Below, piece after piece: positions 54,746 through 64,000 of a stretch of 64,000 nucleotides of DNA. The notes beneath the pieces were generated by a model. The model made no database searches and was not told the origin of the DNA. It saw only the letters and a program-made list of their open reading frames with translations. The stretch is from Delphinus delphis (lineage: Eukaryota > Chordata > Mammalia > Artiodactyla > Delphinidae). Within the stretch, counting starts at the first letter, position 1; every line of letters begins with the position of its first letter. The stretch lies in NCBI RefSeq assembly GCF_949987515.2, contig NC_082703.1, positions 9,696,680 through 9,760,679 on the forward strand, in the 5' to 3' direction. A program made the translations under genes and the position numbers.

Positions 54746-56360
54746 AATTTACTGATGACAAGTGATATAAAGTATAATTATTGAAGGCAAGACCTTCATG
54801 TTTCCATTATCTCGGTTTTGGCCAGCCCAGAATATTTTCTAAAGTTTAAACATGATATGCACGCCTTCCTGTCCATGCAGGATGAAGTTAAGAAAGATGT
54901 AAGGGCAGAGAAGGAATAAAGGTTAAAGAGCAAGGTTTTGAAAGTATGTTCTTACTTTAACATATGAATATTATCCAGCCATTAAAATTGAGAAACAGGA
55001 AGACAGGAAGAAGAAATAGGAGAAGACATTTAGTATTTGACTACCTTCACCTAATATATTACAAATTGCATCGCTGATGTGGAACTGTGTAACTATACCG
55101 ATACAAGAACGGGAGTCAATGTGCAAAAGGGAAAATACTTGTGTAGAGATGGGGGGCTGTGGGTTACATTGTTTTTTTAAATTTCATTTTATGTTGTTTT
55201 ATTGTTTCTGCCGTAACAAAGGAGGACAAGAGAAAAAGTAGTACATTCCTTTCGTAAACGTTTATCAGCTGGTTTCTCTGCTGACTACTTACCCACAATC
55301 CCTGCCCCCACCAGCTTCCAAGATGCTCGGAGGTCCTGTACCATGAAGCCCTGGAGGCTCAGAGGGTAGCGTTTGCTTCTAGCAATGACAGAAGCTTGCA
55401 CAGAACTGGAAGATGCTCCAAGGCCCCTTCAGGGTAAAGAGCTGCCACCTTCTATAGATTTGTGAGTCAGGGCCCCAGAGGATGCTGAGGGCACGGGAAG
55501 GACCATCAAACTGCGTTTGGCCTTGGGCTTTGATTCAAAGGCTGCTGTTTCCAAGGCCCTCACCCTTCCCACTCTGGAAGAAAAGGTACTGACTCCAAAT
55601 GCTTGCGACCCTCGTTTTGATTTGCTCGGTTGCTGGCTGAATTAGAGCAAGGACATTATTTCTCGGAGCAGGGTTGCCCCCAACATCCTCTCCAGACAGG
55701 AGAGGGTCATAAACTATTTTGGCTGCTAAGCTCATAACTAGATCAAAGAGAGAAACTAGGACTGGCAGGTTGATTTTATGCCCTTGTGCTATCTCAGTCT
55801 ATCAACCTGTAGAACCAATGAGTATTAGCACCCCTGACATCCATCAGGAGCCGCAGCCTATAAACAGGAGGAACAGAATCAGGGAGACATCTCAATTTCG
55901 CTCTGCAGACAGAAGGCCAGTCACATAGACAGAGAACATTTAACCCTGTAGAGACATGGGCTAAGCCTCTGATTCTTCCGGCATCAGGACCCCTGTTCCC
56001 AAGGTGGAGGTGCTGCGGGTCGGCGTGCAAGCTGAATACACACAACGGTGCCTGGGTGAGCAGCAAAGCGGGGTGACCTCCAGCATCTGGCCCCCGCACC
56101 TGGTCACGTCCCTGGCACACGGAGAGCTGCCTGCAAGAAGGAGCACCTTTCTCACAAACACGTGATTGGCTCCCAAGCCACATTCCCAAGGGGCTATGCC
56201 TGCCCTGGGGGACCTTTTCCACACAAAGCACCGAATATAACAGCAACAGCCCTACCTGTGCAAAACCAGAAAGCCATCCAACACGTGTGTGTGTCCCATA
56301 TCCAAATAGCACAGAAATCTGCCTAAAAACTGGACATTGACTGTCCAGATAGAGAAGCTT
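54746..56360. other. Mostly unrecognised DNA with a 172-codon minus frame
   Basis: 54950-55210 may be an L1ME tail. The minus frame 55794-56312 (172 codons) starts at an ATG and has an N-terminal hydrophobic stretch (VGLLLLYSVLCVEK), but I recognise no family. Moderately GC-rich DNA of this length can hold such a frame by chance, and an old LTR is an alternative. No gene is called. Confidence 0.35.
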
Positions 56361-56450
56361 AGCATTTTATTTTATTTTACTTTATTTTTTTGTTTTACTT
56401 TATTCTATTCAATTCTATTCTGTTCCATTCCACTTTATTTTAAAAATTCT
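56361..56450 (+). repeat. (TTTTA)n/(ATTCT)n low-complexity tract
   Basis: TTTTA/TTTAC units pass into ATTCT/TTCCA units. Confidence 0.92.
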
Positions 56451-56869
56451 TTAGACACCGACAAACTACCCTAGGCTTCATTTAACTTTCAAATCAGATT
56501 TCCATTTTAGGTCCCACCATCAACAGTTCTTATGTTCAGTCATTTTCCCTTGCAAGTTCCACTGTGTTTGACCCCTGACAATGCCAGCCCTACTCCCTTC
56601 TCCTCGACTGTCCCCATCGGATCCTCTTGCATTGGCCACCCTCCCTCAGAGCCTTGTCTTCCTTGCCTCACACCTTCCTTCTTCCAGCCTTAGTGGCCCT
56701 TTGAGAATAATGTCATCATGTTCCTAACCAGGCCTTCTGTCTCAATTCACGATTTTAGAACTATGTTACAGAGCCCTGAAACTATATGAGAATTCAGGAA
56801 GGTGTCTAAAACGATTAGTTCCATAGAATTAAAAATCCAGTTTCTGGAAGGGGTCGAAGCCTTCAACTG
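56451..56869. other. Unique DNA, possibly part of an L2
   Basis: 56560-56740 is pyrimidine-rich and L2-like ('ccttgcctcacaccttcctt') but too diverged for a firm call. Confidence 0.35.
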
Positions 56870-57230
56870 ATGCAATTTTATCTTTTAAAAAGAAAATGAA
56901 GCCTGATCCAGCAGTTCCACTCATGGGTTTATATCCAAAAACGACCAAAAACACTAATTCAAGAAGATACATTCATCCTAATGTTCATAGCAGACTTATT
57001 TACAATTGCCAAATATGGAAGCAAGATAGGCTCAAGGATGTATTGTACAGCGTGGGGAATACAGCCAATATTTTTTAGTAACTGTAAATGGAAAGTAACC
57101 TTTAAAAATTGTATATCAAAAAAAAAGAAAATGAAGCAACTGAGGCTAGAAATATTAAGTGACTTACCCCAAATCAGACAAGTGTTTGTGCAAAACTAGG
57201 AGTCGAGTGCAGCCCTTGCAATCTGTCCTT
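56870..57230 (-). repeat. MIR relic split by a small L1
   Basis: Left: 'gcaattttatcttttaaaa' then 'agaaaatgaagc'. Right: 'aactgaggctagaaatatta', 'agtgacttaccccaaatcag', 'gtgcagcccttgcaatctg'. The halves join into an inverted MIR when the L1 and one TSD copy are removed. Confidence 0.7.
56887..57137 (+). mobile_element. Internally deleted L1 with perfect 16 bp TSD
   Basis: Body 56903-57121. The first part is ORF2 C-terminal DNA ('ctgatccagcagttccactc', 'aatgttcatagcagactta'). At about 57025 it jumps to the 3' UTR end ('aaggatgtattgtacagcg', 'aacctttaaaaattgtatat'), omitting several hundred bp of normal L1. TSD AAAAAGAAAATGAAGC at 56887-56902 and 57122-57137. Confidence 0.9.
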
Positions 57231-57404
57231 CCCCAGAAGCTGCATTTATCCATCTACCAAGGAGAGACCAAGCTTCCATATAGGGAAATGGTCTGATATT
57301 CTCAAGAAAGGCAATGCCCAACAGACTGAGATAATGAAGGTGTTGTGCCTTCATGCATGACTGTTAGTGCAGGGCCCCCAGGGGTCCTTGTTAGAGAACA
57401 CAGT

Positions 57405-57620
57405 AAGGAAAGAGCCATTGAACATGGACTTCAGAGTCCACTGGCCGGGTTCAAACCCCTCCTCTGCCATTTCCTAGCTTTGTGACCTTGGGCAAGTGCT
57501 TCAGTTTCCTGATCTGTAAAATGGGAATAGTAATAGTCTGATCTCATAGTGTTGAGGTGAGCATTAAACGAAATAACTCACAGAAGAAGTGATTAACATG
57601 GTAGTGACGCGTAACTTAAA
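57405..57620 (+). repeat. MIR SINE, near full length
   Basis: 'ggacttcagagtccactggc', 'gggttcaaacccctcctctg', 'ccatttcctagctttgtgac', 'cttgggcaagtgcttcag', 'gatctgtaaaatgggaatag'. The best preserved MIR in the window. Confidence 0.92.
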
Positions 57621-58121
57621 AGAAGTCCTTCTGCCTTCTGCTAATAACCTCCCAATCCCAAAGTGTATAATAGCATATCTATTTTATACACATGCCAAGC
57701 CAGGGTGGATCATGCTAATGTGAGAGTCTAAGATTTTGTCTGATTTTCATGACCGCTGGCATCACGTAGCATATTCACACATGTTCCAAGAAGAAAACAT
57801 GCACTGGGCACAGCCAGTAAATATAAAAATTGCTAAATCAAGTTCATTTAAAAACCCCATGGTAAATCCCTAGTAATTCTGGGTTAATAACATGTTAGTT
57901 ACCATCTTGTTATAGCATCAATGAGCCATACATTTGATGTGGGAACCTGCAGCAGAGATTAAATGCTAAAATGAACTTTCTCCGACTGCTGCATGAAATG
58001 ATCCCTGATCACTCCATATCGCCATGGCTTTTCAGAAAAACCTCCTATGTTACTGTTTTTTTAAGAGTTCACTAATTGCCTCAAGTATCCTCCAACTTGA
58101 GTTTCTTCTAGTGTAGGTATG
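57621..58121. other. Unique DNA, candidate conserved non-coding element
   Basis: No repeat is recognised. The segment 57720-58030 is AT-rich, of even composition, with TTAAT/ATTAA motifs and no frames. This style is common in conserved regulatory DNA, but conservation cannot be seen from one sequence. Confidence 0.3.
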
Positions 58122-58342
58122 TAAAGAGTAGTCAGTTAGCTAGTGGGAAGCAGCTGCATAGCACAGGGAGATCAGCTCGGTGCTTTGTGACCACCTAGAG
58201 AGGTGGGATAGGGAGGGAGGAGATATGGGGATGTATGTCTATGTATAGCTGATTCACTTTGTTATAAAGCAGAAACTAACACACCATTGTAAAGCAATTA
58301 TACTCCAATAAGGATGTTAAAAAAAAAAAAAAAGAGTAGCCA
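58122..58342 (+). mobile_element. Young L1 3' UTR end with TSD
   Basis: Body 58135-58330: 'agctagtgggaagcagctgc', 'tcagctcggtgctttgtgac', 'caattatactccaataagg'. It closely matches the 3' end of the L1 at 4700-4922, so the same young subfamily. TSD AAAGAGTAG(T/C)CA at 58123-58134 and 58331-58342. Confidence 0.93.
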
Positions 58343-59089
58343 ATGACATCTACCACTTGTAACCAACTGTTCCCCCCAAATCCATTGGATCGAAGTCCCT
58401 TGTGATGACAAGCTCCAGCCTACTGACCTCTACTGGGGTGATGATTTAAGCAGCTGCAAGTGTCTTGGTCCTTGCCTCCACCTCCTTCCTGGGCTTTTAG
58501 AAGTTGACTTGTCCACTTTTTCTGCATTGAAATATGAATCCAAAAAGTAAGTCATATGAGCCCAGCTGAATTTCTTGGTAGAGGAATTATGTATAACAAG
58601 ACAGTTGGCAAGGTTATATCACTCCGTGAAAGCTGTAATCTCCCTGCAATTGATTTCCTAAAGATAACTCACTGTTTGCGTGCAGTGAAAGATAATTGAA
58701 CAAGAAAGATGAGTCTCTTCAGAACACCTTGATTGGCAATTGTGATAAATTCCTATAATTACTATTGACGCAGAGGAGGATTTTCATTTGTTAAGATGTT
58801 GCTGAAATGACAGCCTGGTGATGGTTTAAAAAGAGGAAATGGCAATACCACGTGCTGTTCCCATCTTCACAAAAGAAAATGTTGGGGGACCAACGTGGGT
58901 ACAGATATCAGAGAGTCCTTGAAGACCCCATTAAATCTCAGAGAGACCTCTACATCCTCCTTGATGGAAAATTCTCATACGAACCATAGTTCTTTGGCCC
59001 AGAGAGTCTGGCTCGTTCTCCTAAGAAAGGAACAAAGTCAGGTCTGGATCAGTTCTTCCTTAGCGGAAGCAACAAAATCCTAGTATTAG
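58343..59089. other. Unique DNA, candidate conserved non-coding element
   Basis: 58560-58830 has repeated AATT/TAAT/ATTG cores ('gcaattgatttcc', 'gataattgaac', 'ggcaattgtgataaattcc', 'ataattactattga'), as in dense homeodomain-binding regulatory DNA. The frame 58895-59083 has no known motif. Confidence 0.3.
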
Positions 59090-59375
59090 TGTTAAAAATT
59101 GAATAATATTAAAAGTCCAACAGTAGGCAATTGGTTAAATGCATCACATTATGCAGCCATCAATATGATTTTATGGAGCGTTAAAGACATAGGAATATGA
59201 CTACAGTATGTTTTTAAATATGAAAAGTAGGATATGCAAAATGACATCTAGAGTTGGAGCTCAGCTACGTAAAAATATGTATAGAAAAACAGGAAGGAAA
59301 TTTGTCCCAGAATGTTAACAGCGGTGGGTGCTAGATCTCTAGGTGGTAGGATGAACAAAACAACAAGAAAAAAAA
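59090..59375 (+). mobile_element. L1ME-type fragment
   Basis: 'aggcaattggttaaatgca', 'cacattatgcagccatcaa', 'ggatatgcaaaatgacatc', 'aaaacaggaaggaaatttg', 'aatgttaacagcggtgggtg'. Confidence 0.7.
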
Positions 59376-59739
59376 GAAAAAAGAAATTCCACTTTCTAAA
59401 AAGTCCACACATATAATAAGGGGTATCTTAAGTGGGCTCTCTTAAGAGAGTCAAACTACAGATGTATCTCTTTCCTAAGTAAAACTGTCTTTTGCTGCTT
59501 GGGAATATCATCCACGACCATCTTAACTATCATTGGCAGCATCACCAGGAAGCTTGCCCAGAAATTTGTTGTTTGTGTTTCTAGGTGACACATACAAAAA
59601 GTAAACAAGCACTACTCTTTGTCTTCTATCACTTCACAAGCTAAGACAGTCTACTCTGACATAAAGCATAGACTTCCTATATAATTTGTCATGTAAATGT
59701 AAAGCATTACTAGTATGGATCATAATTTTATAATTATAA
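59376..59739. other. Unique DNA
   Basis: No element recognised. Confidence 0.35.
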
Positions 59740-59955
59740 TCATGAATATTCCTAAGTGCTCTTTTGCCATTAACTCATTCAATCCATTCAGTAATTCTAG
59801 GAGACACAAAGGATTATTATCCTCATTAAAGATGAAAAAACTATGGCTCAGAGATATGGAGTCATTTGCATGAGGTCACAGAGCAAAGTAATTATTTAAA
59901 TCCAAATCTTCTGTTTCAAAGTCTAGGATTCTTCCCACTGTACCATATTTATGGT
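59740..59955 (-). repeat. MIR SINE relic
   Basis: 'taactcattcaatccattca', 'ggattattatcctcattaaa', 'gatgaaaaaactatggctca', 'atgaggtcacagagcaaag'. Confidence 0.82.
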
Positions 59956-59974
59956 AATCTTTACAAACTAGGAG

Positions 59975-61665
59975 TAATTAGTACATTAACACATTGTGCC
60001 TTTATTGACACTTTTCATCTCCATTTAAAAAATGTTTATGGAATATCCATTCTACCCAGAGCAATCTATAGATTCAATGCAATCCCTGTCAAAATCCCAA
60101 CGGCACTTTTTCAGAATTAGAACCATCCTAAAATTAATAAGGAATCTCAAGAAACCCTGAATAGCCAAAACAATCCTGAAAAAGAAGGATGAACTTGGAG
60201 GCCTCACACTTCCTGATTTCAAAACCTACTACAAAGTGACAGTAATTAAGACAGTGTGGTACTGGCATAAAGACAGATACATAGACCAATAGAATAGAAC
60301 AGAGAGCCCAGAAATAAACCCCTGCATATATAGCAAATGATTTTCAACAAGGGTGCCAAGACTACACAATGGGAAAAAGACAGCTCGTTCAACAAATTGT
60401 GCTGAGAAAACTGGATATCCCCATGCAAATGAATGAAGTTGGACCCTTACCTTATACCATATACAAAAATTAATTCCAAATGAATTACATATTTAAATGT
60501 AAGACCTAAAACTATAAAACAGGAAGAAAACATTGGAGGGGGAGCTTTGGGACATTGGATTTGGCGATGGTTTCTTGGATATGACACCAAAAGCACAGGC
60601 AACAAAAGCTAAAAGAGACAAATAGTATTACATCAAACCTGGAAACTACTGCACATCAAAGGAAACAATCAACAGAGTGAAAAGGCAGCCTAAGGAACGG
60701 AAGAAAATATTTGCAAATCATATATCTGATGGAGTTAATATCCAGAGGCTATAAGGAATTTCTACAACTCAACAACAAGAAAATAAATAACCCAATTTAA
60801 TGGTCAAAGGATTTGAGTAGACAATTCTCCAAAGAAGATATATGAATAACCATATAAAACTGTTCAACATCACTAATCACAAGAGAAATACAAATCAAAA
60901 CCACAACGAGATATCACCTCACACCCATTAGGATGGTCACTATCAAAAGAACAGAAAATAACGAGCGTTGGCAAAGATGTGAAAAAATTGGAAATCTTGT
61001 TGGTGAGAATATAAAATGGTTCAACCATTATGGAAAACAGTATGAGGTCTCTCAAAAAATTAAAAATAAAATTACCACATGATCTAGCAATCCCACTTTT
61101 GGGGATTGCTAGATCATGTGGTAATTTTATTTTTTAAAGAATTTTTTAAAGAATTTAAAGAATTCAGAGCAGGATCTTGAAGAGATATCTACACACCCAA
61201 GTTCTTCTCAGTATCATTCACAATAGCCAAGAGGTGGAAGCGACCCAAATGTTGATCAACAGATGAATGGATAAAGAAAATGTGGTATATACATACAATG
61301 GAATGTTACGCAGCCTTAAAAAAGAAGAAAAATCCTGTCACATGCATTAACATGAATGAACTTCAAGGCCATTATGCCAAGCAAAATAAACCAGTCACAA
61401 AAGGACAAATCCTGTACAATTGCTTGCATATGAAGCATCTAAAGTCATCAAAGTCATAGAAACAGAAAGCAGAAAAGACTGGGGTCGGGAGGTAACAAAT
61501 TAGGGTTTAGTGGGTTTAGACTTTCAGTGTTGCAAGACGAAAAGGTTGTACATATCTGTTGCACTACAATGTGAATACACTTAACAGAACTGAATATCCA
61601 CTTAAAAATGGCTAAAACGGTAAATTGTGTTGTGTTTTTTATCACACACACACACAAAAACGTTT
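59975..61665 (+). mobile_element. L1M (L1MA/MB type) ORF2 3' half and 3' UTR
   Basis: About 1.7 kb, the longest L1 piece here: 'tcaatgcaatccctgtcaa', 'ggtactggcataaagacaga', 'ttcaacaagggtgccaagac', 'ccaaaagcacaggcaacaaa', 'gagatatcacctcacaccca', 'ggaatgttacgcagcctta' and a 3' UTR ending near the CA run at 61642. Frames are riddled with stops. At 61062-61134 the L1 order is broken by a palindromic copy. Confidence 0.9.
61062..61134 (+). repeat. Perfect 33 bp inverted repeat with 7 nt loop
   Basis: Left arm 61062-61094, loop 61095-61101 (ACTTTTG), right arm 61102-61134, all 33 positions complementary. The left arm is normal L1 (…GATCTAGCAATCCC). The right arm replaces the L1 sequence expected there. 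Just downstream, TTAAAGAATT units repeat (61134-61165). Confidence 0.95.
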
Positions 61666-61894
61666 GCATACCATTAAGGCTCCTTATCAAGGGCTTTGGC
61701 ATTTCAAATGGATTTTCTTTAAGAGTTCATGGTTAGGAACATTAAAAGAAGAGAAGCAAACATGCTACTTTGCTTCCTGGTCCAACAAATATGATTTTAA
61801 TGTGTTAAGAGCCTCAAATGAAATTTTAATTAACTACAAACAATCTACTACATAATGACAAAAGATGATGTTTAGTTTGTCCCTCTTGGACAAG

Positions 61895-62190
61895 TTTCTT
61901 TTTTTTTTTTCATTTTTAATTATGATAAAAACATAACACAAAATTTACCATCTTAACAATTTTTGAGTGTACAGTTCAGTAGTGTTAAGTATATTCACAC
62001 TGATGTGTTGACAGATCTCCAGAAATTTTTTCATCTCTCAAAAGTAAAATCCTATATCCATTAAAGAAGTCCTCATTTCTCCTTTTCCCCAGGGCCTGGT
62101 AACCCCCATTCTACATCCTATTTCCGTGAATTTCACTACTCTAGGGACCTCCTATAAGTGGAATCACACAGCATTTCCATACACGGAAAA
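61895..62190 (-). mobile_element. L1M 3' UTR fragment
   Basis: Inverted L1M tail with a T-run, 'aaacataacacaaaatttac', 'gtgtacagttcagtagtgtt', 'catttctccttttccccag' and 'cctataagtggaatcacaca'. Confidence 0.85.
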
Positions 62191-62329
62191 ATACAATTTA
62201 TAAAATATATGAAACGTTGTTTTGCATCAACTTTTAAGGAACTCACAAGTTTAGCATTCTGAGGGATACCAAACCAAAAAACCATTCAGAAACCAGAAAA
62301 TAACCAAGATTATCATATCCCGGAAATTC

Positions 62330-62520
62330 TCTAGTGCCTCTAGTGCCATCTCTCTGTGCCTCCTTTCCTCACCTATAAAACAGAGATAATATTAGTATCT
62401 TCCTTAGAGCCTTGTGATGAGAATTAAATGTATTAATACATGTAAAGCATTTGGAACAGTGACTGGCACAGAGTAGGCCCTCAATAAATATTAAATATCA
62501 TTATTTTTACATGGATTCTA
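62330..62520 (+). repeat. MIR SINE relic
   Basis: 'cctcctttcctcacctataa', 'aacagagataatattagtat', 'gagccttgtgatgagaatta', 'gtgactggcacagagtaggc', 'cctcaataaatatt'. Confidence 0.88.
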
Positions 62521-62522
62521 TC

Positions 62523-62700
62523 AGTATTGATAATTAATACACCACAGGGACTTCCCAGGTGGTCCAGTGGTTAAGACTCCGCAATTCTACTGCAGGGGGG
62601 CACAGGTTCGATCCCTGGTCGGGGAACTAAGATCCTGCATGCCACATCGTGGTGCAGCCCAAAAAGAAAAAGAAAAAAAAAGTGTTGATAATATACCATA
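62523..62700 (+). mobile_element. CHRS-like SINE
   Basis: Body 62547-62680: 'gggacttcccaggtggtcc', 'caggttcgatccctggtcgg', A-rich tail. A probable diverged TSD, AGT(A/G)TTGATAAT, at 62523-62534 and 62681-62692; the intervening 12 nt on the left may be part of a longer duplication. Confidence 0.92.
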
Positions 62701-63615
62701 ATTAAGACACAATGGCTACTCTCGAGGAGCTCATAATCTAAGAATTTAAATGTTCTGAACAAAACTCAGCAAATGGTAGAAATTCGCCAGTTATTATTGT
62801 TAAAGAAGGCATTCTTCAAAATATGAACAGAATCAAGAAAATAAAATACGTAAAAGAATAACTTCTCCAGCTGAAAACTAATAGTCTGGCTTTAGCAACA
62901 CAATGATTATTTTCAGACTGTAACCTCACCAAGATGTATATAATAATAATATTATTTTGTAAATATAATTAAAAGCAGATCTATTTTCACTGAGGGCAAG
63001 AATTTAACAAAATCTTATCTCTAATTTTGAAATAGCCACCCAGGAGCTTGTAACACAGCTACCTTATTTGCCTGCTCTAAGGACATATTGAAAATGTTAA
63101 ATGATTGTAAAGCAATAAGTGTGGTCTTTCTCTTCCTAATGAAATTCTAAGACACTACAGTCTCTTGTAATGCAAACAAGCATTTCTGCCTTGTCGGATT
63201 CATCAAAGTCAGCCAACCATGGCTGAGCAGGGATTGTGTCCCACAATGCTGCCACCTGCTGTATGGAAGTGAAATCGCTTTCCTCGGATGGAAAGAATGA
63301 AAAGATCATTGATGCCATGGCAAATGTGTGCTCCTTGTCTTAGGTAAATATTCTGTTATCCCAGTAGCTCAGCACATTATTGAAGTAGGTTACCCTTCCA
63401 CTTACCTACACTCATCTGGCTGTTTTGATAACTTACCCTTTTACCTACATCGTTTTACAAACTTCGCCCCTTATGCAGCAACTAGGCTTTCTGTTTTCTT
63501 TCATTTCGTTTACTCAAGATGGATTACTTAATGTTGAAACACTGTTTGTAGTGTCAGAATTTATGAACCCCGTCATTATAAGACCATTATGAGACCATCT
63601 CTCCTCGTGTCTCAG
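62701..63615. other. Unique DNA with a small well-initiated minus frame
   Basis: AT-rich to about 63120. 63136-63318 (-) is a complete 60-codon frame, MASMIFSFFPSEESDFTS... to stop, beginning in a strong Kozak context (GCCATGG). It includes ALWDTIPAQPWLADFDESDK. I do not recognise it and see no paralogue. It could be chance, a microprotein or conserved non-coding DNA. Confidence 0.3.
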
Positions 63616-63845
63616 AAATAGCCTGTGTACCACTACTATATATAAAATAGATAAACAACAAGGACCTACTACACAGCGCAGGGAACTCTACTCAGTATTT
63701 CGTAATAACCTATAAGGGAAAAGAATCTGAAAAAGAATAGATACACAATCACCTATGTATAACTGAGTCGTTTTGCTGTACCGCTGAAACGAACACAACA
63801 TTGTAAATCAACTATCCTCCAATTTAAAAAAAAATAGCCTGAGTA
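63616..63845 (+). mobile_element. L1 3' UTR end with TSD
   Basis: Body 63630-63831: 'tataaaatagataaacaaca', 'acacagcgcagggaactcta', 'agaatctgaaaaagaataga', 'aacattgtaaatcaactatc'. TSD AAATAGCCTG(T/A)GTA at 63616-63629 and 63832-63845. Confidence 0.93.
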
Positions 63846-64000
63846 TAAGGGAGACAGATAATAAGTGCACACCCATCACATTTCTCCTCTTAAGTTTTAT
63901 ATATGTATATACCCAGGTATACTGAGTAGGAAACTTTGTTTAATACGTAGGCATTAAAAGAATATTTAGTTAAAGGTAGAATGTTCAGACCCTCTATTGT
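63846..64000. other. Unique DNA to the window edge
   Basis: AT-rich, nothing recognised. Confidence 0.35.

Overview
This window is nuclear DNA from a mammal, most probably a whale or dolphin (Cetacea, likely a toothed whale). The main evidence is about twenty tRNA-derived SINEs of the CHR superfamily (Cetacea-Hippopotamus-Ruminantia) in three forms: a short CHRS-like form, a long CHR-1-like form with repeated 'CACAACTACTGA' modules, and a ~200 bp CHR-2-like form carrying GTGAGCCATGGCCGCTGAG. Several of these copies look young. I saw no ruminant BovB or Bov-tA tails and no pig PRE-1 elements. The window also holds young L1 3' ends of cetartiodactyl type and many pan-mammalian fossils: MIR, L2, L1M, MLT1, MER5, MER20 and other hAT elements.

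I found no convincing protein-coding gene, rRNA gene, functional tRNA gene or CpG island. The longest open frames are explained by CHR SINEs (the same pseudo-peptide recurs at every copy), by L1 ORF2 C-terminal remnants, or by chance. The window is best read as an intergenic or deep intronic stretch whose structure is layers of transposon insertion.

Layout. 0-5 kb: an MLT1 split by an LTR, L1 3' ends, a CHR-1 with perfect target-site duplications (TSDs), and an L1 with what looks like a 3' transduction. 5-15 kb: hAT and MIR fossils, two L1+CHR-2 nests that reuse one target site, MLT1 and an L1M with intact TSDs. 15-25 kb: mostly unique DNA with MIRs, LTR-like elements, one CHR-2, MER20, and an inverted, templated duplication that breaks an MLT1. 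25-36 kb: L1M with CHR insertions, two hAT copies, a GATA microsatellite, a dense CHR cluster, L2 and old LINE-like repeats. 36-46 kb: a 530 bp AT-rich array with higher-order structure, an L1, a Tigger-like DNA transposon and an ERV1-type solo LTR with 4 bp TSD. 46-64 kb: a long L1 3' end, MIRs, an MLT1 interrupted by CHRS and carrying a perfect 22 bp palindrome, L2, L1M with CHR-2, a 41 bp L1 insertion, an internally deleted L1, candidate conserved non-coding DNA near 57.6-58.9 kb, a long L1M with a perfect 33 bp hairpin, and a final short L1.

Repeat family names come from recognising consensus features by eye. Edges not fixed by a TSD are approximate to about 10-40 bp. The most notable items are not genes but rearrangement scars: the inverted templated insertion (22132-23303), the 33 bp hairpin in an L1 (61062-61134) and the apparent L1 3' transduction (4156-5177).
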